A model generated the notes under the pieces. That model ran no database searches and had not been told where the DNA came from. It saw nothing but the letters and a program-made list of their open reading frames with translations. Positions 57,516 to 64,000 of a stretch of DNA of 64,000 bases are shown here, piece after piece. The stretch comes from Drosophila miranda. Taxonomy: Eukaryota > Arthropoda > Insecta > Diptera > Drosophilidae. How positions within the stretch are numbered: the first letter of the stretch is position 1; each line of letters starts with the position of its first letter. Both the position numbers and the translations under genes were made by a program. Where the stretch lies: the NCBI RefSeq assembly GCF_003369915.1, contig NC_046673.1, forward strand, positions 15,298,001 through 15,362,000, in the 5' to 3' direction.

Positions 57516-58172
57516 CAAATGAGAAATAAAATCGAGTCTCAATGAAAATGACGGGCTAATGAATTGCCACAGTTTTTTTTTTTTAATGGAATGCGGCAAC
57601 AATCCATACCGATCCCGAACCCAAACCCGAACCCGACTGATCTCCAAGACTAATTTTTGCACCGTTTTCTCGCAATCTAACGATCTTTCTACTCTTTTCT
57701 CTGTTCTGTTCCCACAGGCCATCGCCATTGCCTGCATTGTGATGTACGAGGTGGATGGAGCCCTCTCATCGCGTCCCCTGATCGTCTGCGGCACCATCGG
57801 CGGCTTCACGATCATCTGCGGCGTTCTGCTGATCGGTGAGTGTTGTGTTGTGGTGTGGTGTTTTGTTGTGACTATGATTAGCCACGGATCGTTGGATCGT
57901 TGGATCGTTGGATCGCTGGAAATAACCCCCTTATTTTCTGACTTTCTGTTGCAGGTCATGTGATCAACTCTCTGGTGGAGAAGCGCCTCAATGCCTTGAT
58001 CTCCCTGATCGGCTGCATTCTGTTTGTGGCCTCTGGGGCCTTGGTCATCGATGAGTGGCATGATGCCGTGCTGCAGAAGGATAGGAAGCGCAACGCCATC
58101 GCCGCCGGTTCCCTGATGATCATCAACGGTGCCGTCTTCCTCCTGGACACCCTCTCCATCTGCCGAACGTAA
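51255..58172 (+). CDS. Four-helix MARVEL-like membrane protein, isoform with exon set b
   Basis: Exons 51255-51296, 57718-57835 and 57955-58172 join in phase to 125 residues. Set b reads AIAIACIVMYEVDGALS, GGFTIICGVLLIGHVI and NALISLIGCILFVASGALV, ending FLLDTLSICRT. Splice sites fall at the same codons as in set a (a Gly codon split G/GT) and the last exons are both 218 bases, so a and b are tandem duplicates. With one visible first exon they would be alternative 3' halves; two genes with a second, unseen first exon is the alternative. Confidence 0.65.
51297..57102 (+). other. Large first intron (5.8 kb) of the MARVEL-like gene
   Basis: AT-rich unique sequence without a supported gene. Short simple repeats include GATCC/GTTCT runs at about 52455-52515, CGTACT repeats at 53648-53671 and a TCTGTC run at about 57015-57045. 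Its length and unique character would fit tissue-specific enhancers, but nothing specific can be shown. Confidence 0.4.
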
Positions 58173-60555
58173 AGAGTTGTTCTTCTCCAACCAATCACTT
58201 ATGCATCCATAAACACGCTTCTTCGTTGTCTAAAATTCTCATGGCTTCTGTGTGGATCGTCGTAAATGCGCTGAGAAGAGAGAAAATCTATGTATACCTA
58301 CCCCCCAGTGTATTTTTTTTTTGTTATTGATACCATTATATTTATACATACAGTATAGCTATATATGCATATATGTATGTACAAGAGTATCTATCCATTT
58401 TTGTAGCACTTAAGCTAATCTCAGATACGCACGAATCAGAAACAGAAACAGAATCAGAATCATAAATGTAACGAACAAAGGGCATTCTCTTGAAAAAATG
58501 AATATCAAATTATTTACAGGAATCCATTAAATATATGCACACATACAACATATTCGTATTCGTATTCGTATTCGTACTCGTAGTATATTATGCTAAACAC
58601 ACACAACATCTGCTGGTCATGTCTTCTTATATCATCATAATTGCCTCCTCCTCTGCCTTGGAGCTTGGAGAGCGCTTCCCAGAGAAAATTGCCCATAATT
58701 GCGAGCACGAGGGGGCACGGCACACGAGAGTGTTTCTTGGGAAAGACCAGAGACTCTTCGCATAAGAGCAACAGCGCCTGACGTCACGTGCCAACTGTTG
58801 CAAAACCGAATCTGAACCCTACACAGAGGCCCAGGCACAGACCCTGGAAAGGTTGTCAACTTTTCACATTGCCACTTTCTCATCTGTTACAAAGTAGAGG
58901 GATGCCCTCCCCTGGCATCATACAGCTGTGCAACTGTCTAAAGAGTCAATCCATTCAAGCTGGGGTATACGCCGCGAATACCGGCAGGCTGCTCCCTAGA
59001 GACCCTTGATTCTCATAGTACCAGAGCAATACATAGTAGTGGGTGGAATGTAAAATGTCCAACATCTAGGATGATTGTAAAGAGCATACTCTATTGGGTT
59101 TTGGTAGTAAGAACCTGCTAGATATATAGATACACATATGGGTATAGGATTTTATTATGTCTGGATGGACTGTCTGGATATGGAATACTTGTGGCATTGT
59201 AATTCTATCATCTTCATTCGTGTTCACTTTCTGTGTGCATCATTCGCTTGGATTTGCTTGAGATCTATCAAATCTATGCCTATTTGAAAACGTGATTGTC
59301 TTTCCTCTCTCAAAAAATAAATATCTGCAAACAAACAACATGTAGTACGAGTAAGGGACCACAGTGCCACAGAAATATTATACAAATAAAATACCAGAAA
59401 CTGTGGATAGTTTTCCCAGAACATTTTTTTTTTATTATAAGAGCTTATTTCTCTTAGAAAAGAAGTACCAAAAAATACCAGCAGCTATAGATAGTTTTTC
59501 CAGTAAAATCTTTTTCATAAATAAGACACTTACAATTATACCAGGAAAATTCTAGAAAAATACCGAAAACTATAAATAATTTTCCAAGAGATCTCTTTTT
59601 CATAATAAGTGAGGATTATTTGATTGCAAACCGAGCTGTCGTAGCAAAATTGCGCTGAACTTCAATAGATAATGGATACAGCATATGTATATCTCCATCT
59701 GAGCCCAAGGATCTCGGCTTCTCCTCTTGCGAAAGCCATGAAATTTGTCTTAAGGAAGGCTTGACGTCCATTATTTGGCAAATCATTCAAAGGGTATTCA
59801 ATATTCGCTTCCTTGAAAGGTAATGGGAACCCTCTCCCTTCTTGTTTGTCTTTGGCTGTGGCCTGTTGCTGTTGCTACTCACTCATGTTGCGAGCTTAGT
59901 ATAATTAAGCAATTTATTTAATTTCTAATTATTTCTCATCCCATCCCCCCCACTCCACATGACAACTATGTGAAAAAATTATATAAAAACCCAACCACAA
60001 TCACCGCAAAATAGACGCACTGTGGTGCCGGTCTTGGCGGAAGAGCCGAGGAAAAATCAAGTCGAGATAAATCGCTTTTGAAATACTAAGATACAGATGC
60101 ATGCTGCCGCCCAAAGACTTGAGACCGAGTTGTGATTTACATTTAAATTTATATTTTTCTTTGATTTTTTCTTTACTAAATCCGCAAATATTTCATAATC
60201 TATAGTACTTTGCGGATGTATTTTCTTTGGGAATAAGATCTGCTGGGGCCAGCCATCGTCTGCGATAATTGACTGCCATTACACTCAAGCCTCGAACTGG
60301 AATTGGGGGTCAGAGTCAGAGGAGGTCATGACTTGTTTTTTTGGCTTTGCACTGAGAAACTCTCAGAAAAGTAGGCAAGTAGGAATGCCTCACTGAGAGG
60401 TACATTTTTCAGGGCCCTGTTCGGCTCATTACTTGTTTGGGAGCAGCGCCCTGAACATCAGCTCTGAAATTTACAGTTTTTCCAAATTATTTTTGTATTT
60501 TTCCCAAAAAATTCTGTTTTGGAATAAATAAAACTTTTTCAAAATTTCTGTGATA
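58173..60555 (+). other. 3' flank of the MARVEL-like gene and upstream region of the acylphosphatase-like gene
   Basis: It holds a TATTCG hexamer run at about 58552-58575 and AT-rich unique sequence. No coding region is supported. A degenerate three-copy repeat at 59388-59620 is listed separately. Confidence 0.4.
59388..59620 (+). repeat. Three diverged ~85-bp tandem copies
   Basis: Copies start near 59388, 59473 and 59559. Each runs AAATACC, then a GAAACTGTGGATAGTTTT-like block, CCCAGA/CCAGTA/CCAAGAG, and a T-rich stretch with CATAATAAG. They differ at many positions, so this is old. Confidence 0.55.
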
Positions 60556-60864
60556 ATGTCCAAGGCCAATATAATGACTTGTGACTTTGAAATCAAGGGA
60601 AAAATCCCTAAGGAGGCGTTCGAGATGTTCGCTGCGGCCCAAGCCAAGGTATTGGGATTGCGCGGGTACATCACCCAGGTCTCTGAAGAGTGCTTCAAGG
60701 GTCAACTGCAGGGTGAGGGCCGTGTGATTGAGGCCTTCAAGCAGATGATCCTGTCGGCCGCCGAATACGTGGCTGCCGTCAAGGAGTTCGTCATCAAGAA
60801 CCTCAAGGCCATCGATGACTACACCTATAAGACCTTCGAAGTGAAGGCCAAGGGGGCAAAGTAG
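60556..60864 (+). CDS. Acylphosphatase-like protein lacking catalytic residues
   Basis: 102 residues from ATG 60556. The fold is clearly acylphosphatase: CDFEIKGKIP (strand 1), KVLGLRGYI, KGQLQGEG and a C-terminal YTYKTFEVK, with the usual ~100-residue length. In the enzyme family a loop GxVQGVxFR supplies the phosphate-binding Arg, and the Asn in WVxN places the water. Here the aligned positions are Glu (in PKEAFEMF) and Gln (in YITQV), so acyl-phosphate hydrolysis is unlikely. It probably has another, unknown role, or is decaying. Degenerate acylphosphatase-like paralogs are known in flies. The tandem array starts about 60 bases after its stop. Confidence 0.8.
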   Translation: MSKANIMTCDFEIKGKIPKEAFEMFAAAQAKVLGLRGYITQVSEECFKGQLQGEGRVIEAFKQMILSAAEYVAAVKEFVIKNLKAIDDYTYKTFEVKAKGAK

Positions 60865-60899
60865 AAGCTCTGCGAACACCAAGCCATGGATCTCTAGGA

Positions 60900-63165
60900 A
60901 GCCGAATAGTTACAAACCCGTGGCAAAGACTCGGAAGGACCATTTATAAATTCATTGGGTGAGTTTTAGGAATTGTTATATTTTCGGGGAAACATTATTT
61001 TGAGTTACCTGTCACAGGGCGCTGCTTTGACATTTAGTTAAAGCTATATATTTTACTACCATTTACTAGACGCAAAATACACTGTTCCATCCGCGAGATT
61101 TTTAATGCTTTGATAAAATGTGCAAGCTATATATTTTTTATGCAAATAACTACACTGTGCAATACCTGAAACTCCTGAGCCCGAGAACCCTGCCCTTCTG
61201 GAGTTAATTTTTGTTTACCAATTACTACACTACACTAACCCTGAGACGTCCAAAGCCGATCTGGAAGCGGGTGCTTTCAGATCCCTGGTAAAAACTCTGA
61301 AAGACACATCCACGAATCGATTGGGTGAGTTTTTACAAATGCTATATTTTCGGGGAAACATTATTTTGAGTTACCTGTCACACCTGCTTTGACATTTAGT
61401 TGGAGTTCTATATTTTACTACCATTACTAAATACCAAATATACTGTTGGATCTCTGAGATGTTGAATGCTTTGACAAAATGTGCAAGGTATGCACTTTTT
61501 TATACACAAATACAAATGTATACGCCCGAAAACACTGCCCTCTGCTGTAACTATTGATTGGCCCCGAACGATTAGTTACGAGAAGTACTCCCTTGAAGAA
61601 TGGAAAATATAAATCTACAATAACGAATGCAAAGAATCTACACAAATTTCTGGTACAAACTCTGAAGGACACATCCACGAATAAATAAGGTGAGTTTTTA
61701 CAAGTGCTATATTTTCGGGGAAACATTATTTTGAGTTTCCTGTCACAGGGTTCTGCTTTGACATTTAGTTGGAGTTCTATATTTTACTACCATTACTAAA
61801 TACCAAATATACTGTTGGATCTCTGAGATGTTGAATGCTTTGACAAAATGTGCAAGGTATACACTTTTTTATACAAATACAAATGTATACGCCCGAAAAC
61901 ACTGCCCTCTGCTGTAACTATTGATTGGCCCCGAACGATTAGTTACGAGAAGTACTCCCTTGAAGAATGGAAAATATAAATCTACAATAACGAATGCAAA
62001 GAATCTACACAAATTTCTGGTACAAACTCTGAAGGACACATCCACGAATCAATTGGGTGAGTTTTTACAAGTGCTATATTTTCGGGGAAACATTATTTTG
62101 AGTTTCCTGTCACAGGGTTCTGCTTTGACATTTAGTTGGAGTTCTATATTTTACTACCATTACTAAATACCAAATATACTGTTGGATCTCTGAGATGTTG
62201 AATGCTTTGACAAAATGTGCAAGGTATACACTTTTTTATACAAATACAAATGTATACGCCCGAAAACACTGCCCTCTGCTGTAACTATTGATTGGCCCCG
62301 AACGATTAGTTACGAGAAGTACTCCCTTGAAGAATGGAAAATATAAATCTACAATAACGAATGCAAAGAATCTACACAAATTTCTGGTACAAACTCTGAA
62401 GGACACATCCACGAATCAATTGGGTGAGTTTTTACAAGTGCTATATTTTCGGGGAAACATTATTTTGAGTTTCCTGTCAGAGGGTTCTGCTTTGACATTT
62501 AGTTGGAGTTCTATATTTTACTACCATTACTAAATACCAAATATACTGTTGGATCTCTGAGATGTTGAATGCTTTGACAAAATGTGCAAGGTATACACTT
62601 TTTTATACAAATACAAATGTATGCGCCCGAAAACACTGCCCTCTGCTGTAACTATTGATTGGCCCCGAACGATTAGTTACGAGAAGTACTCCCTTGAAGA
62701 ATGGAAAATATAAATCTACAATAACGAATGCAAAGAATCTACACAAATTTCTGGTACAAACTCTGAAGGACACATCCACGAATCAATTGGGTGAGTTTTT
62801 ACAAGTGCTATATTTTCGGGGAAACATTATTTTGAGTTTCCTGTCACAGGGTTCTGCTTTGACATTTAGTTGGAGTTCTATATTTTACTACCATTTCTAA
62901 ATACCAAATTTACTGTTGGATCTCTGAGATGTTGAATGCTTTGACAAAATGTGCAAGGTATACACTTTTTTATACACAAATACAAATGTATACGCCCGAA
63001 AACACTGCCCTCTGCTGTAACTATTGGTTGGCCCCGAACGATTAGTTACGAGAAGTGTACTCCCTTGAAGAATGGAAAATATAAATCTACAATAAAGAAA
63101 GCTAAGAATGTACACAAATCCCTGGTCAAGAATCGGAAGGACCATACACGAATCCTTTAGGTTTG
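60900..63165 (+). repeat. Tandem array, six units of 365-367 bp
   Basis: The landmark TTGGGTGAGTTTT recurs at about 60956, 61321, 61686, 62053, 62420 and 62787. Units 3-6 are nearly identical and the first two are more diverged. Each unit contains a strong donor-like GGTGAGT and, about 59 bases on, a CCTGTCACAG acceptor-like end, the spacing of a typical fly intron. The phrase GGCAAAGACTCGGAAGGACCAT after the acylphosphatase-like stop resembles the repeat phrase ACAAACTCTGAAGGACACAT, so the array seems to derive from the 3' part of that gene. Confidence 0.85.
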
Positions 63166-63258
63166 TATTAGGCATTAGTCTCATGAAATCCCCATATTGA
63201 GAGTCACTTCATTCATAGCGGCAAGACTAATTTTCTTTTGGAAAATCGACACTGAGAA

Positions 63259-63454
63259 ATGCCTAAGATGTCACAAGCTAAGGAGAAGATCAAGCCGAGC
63301 GAAGATCCTGGACAACGGTCAGAACTTTGAGATCTATGGCAAAGAATCCAAAGGACAGTTCATCCAGGACACCTGTCTGCTGACATTAGCCAAGAAAACT
63401 GTACAGGCTAAAACCAAAGATGCTTTAAGATCTTTTGGCAAAGACTCCGAGTGA
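63259..63454 (+). pseudogene. Second acylphosphatase-like fragment (probable pseudogene)
   Basis: After the array, ATGs at 63259/63268 open a short frame (MSQAKEKIK) that recalls MSKAN of the gene at 60556. In a second frame the stretch NFEIYGKESKGQFIQDT resembles the first strand and loop of acylphosphatases, and the frame ends SFGKDSE at a TGA (63452-63454). A frame change lies between these parts, so it is probably broken. The end GGCAAAGACTCCGAGTGACCAT again matches the 3' flank of the first gene. Homology is short and the call is tentative. Confidence 0.4.
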
Positions 63455-64000
63455 CCATCCCAGGAAAACACACGAATTAGAGGCTCTTGAATTAATAAAA
63501 ATTGTCTGTGTATAAGAAATCTGTGTGCGTTTCTTTGGGTAACCAGGTGGGTTATCCATGGCACATTATGGATTATGGATGGAAGAACCAAGCAGATGAA
63601 TCTTTCCCATTCTTTCGTTGATCGTGCATAATGGGTAATTGACTTGAGATGATTGGGGATAGATGCTAGGCCTGTCTAATGGATCATTAAGGGAATAAAA
63701 AAGTGTGATCACTAATAATATGATTATTTTCTTGGAAAACTTCCCCAACATCCTAGCAGAAGTTATCCATGAATATATAGCTCAGTATCCACTACATCTT
63801 ACACAGGGGTTGTCCATAAAGATCCCTCCATAAAGTAGATAAACACGATTTGGTGGGTTGGTAGGTTATTCAACAGATCATTACGCATCAAATGATGATA
63901 GTTAGCAGCAATCACTGATTATCATTAAGAACCCATTGAGAGGATAACCTATTCTGTGGGGGTTCTCTGTTAAGAAAACGAATGACCCACGAAAGAGAAC
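63455..64000. other. Right-edge intergenic sequence
   Basis: AATAAA near 63494 could end the transcript of the fragment to the left. Nothing else is supported. Confidence 0.35.

Noticed and set aside
61921-62900. Three identical-looking 81-residue frames in the 367-bp array
   Set aside because: The start is not ATG and the frame crosses the intron-like segment. The frames repeat only because the units do.
60900-63165. CRISPR-like array
   Set aside because: Long direct units without short repeats and unique spacers, in a eukaryote. It is an ordinary tandem repeat.

Overview
The window is insect nuclear DNA, almost certainly Drosophila. The genes have short introns (about 60-90 bp) with GT-AG junctions. 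Recognisable fly orthologs are baf, HP1b, APC4, UTP6, TMEM185, DNAJC1 and PGAP2. Housekeeping core-promoter words (Motif 1, Motif 6 and the DRE word TATCGATA) recur upstream of genes, and DINE-1/INE-1 elements with their GTCY microsatellite are present. The LOA-type LINE and the DINE-1 variants would suit the obscura group. HP1b is X-linked in D. melanogaster, so Muller element A is a reasonable guess. Both of these are inference, not proof.

Positions 1-11.3 kb hold the last exon of a PGAP2-like gene with a long 3' region, a minus-strand LOA-clade LINE with a (TTAGG)4 tail, two DINE-1 copies, and between them an unrecognised 352-residue open frame. Positions 11.3-18.3 kb are an LTR retrotransposon (Ty3/gypsy type) with a 2.07 kb 3' LTR and no visible 5' LTR.

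Positions 18.3-26.9 kb are the most unusual part: a tandem array with a unit of about 1.94 kb. Each unit carries a complete two-exon baf gene (barrier-to-autointegration factor) followed by a 5'-truncated, frame-disrupted piece of PGAP2. Four baf copies (A-D) and five copies of the PGAP2 last exon are visible, counting the one at the window start. One PGAP2 piece is split by a 1.63 kb solo LTR with a perfect CATA target duplication. All four baf copies are open. Copy B has five changes and a GC splice donor.

Positions 27-64 kb are a more ordinary gene-dense block: TMEM185 (-), an NADH-cytochrome b5 reductase-like gene (+), two tandem stomatin paralogs (-), a Thr-rich single-pass membrane protein (-), DNAJC1 (+), APC4 (-), HP1b (-), UTP6 (+), a four-helix MARVEL-like gene with two alternative 3' exon sets (+), and an acylphosphatase-like gene without the catalytic Arg and Asn (+). 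That last gene is followed by a 365-367 bp tandem array.

One promoter module, GGTATATTT repeats followed by a GGTCACACTG-type box, sits upstream of baf, TMEM185 and the Thr-rich gene in the direction of transcription. The TMEM185 and Thr-rich copies share a further ~200 bp, so this may be a dispersed repeat that supplies promoters.
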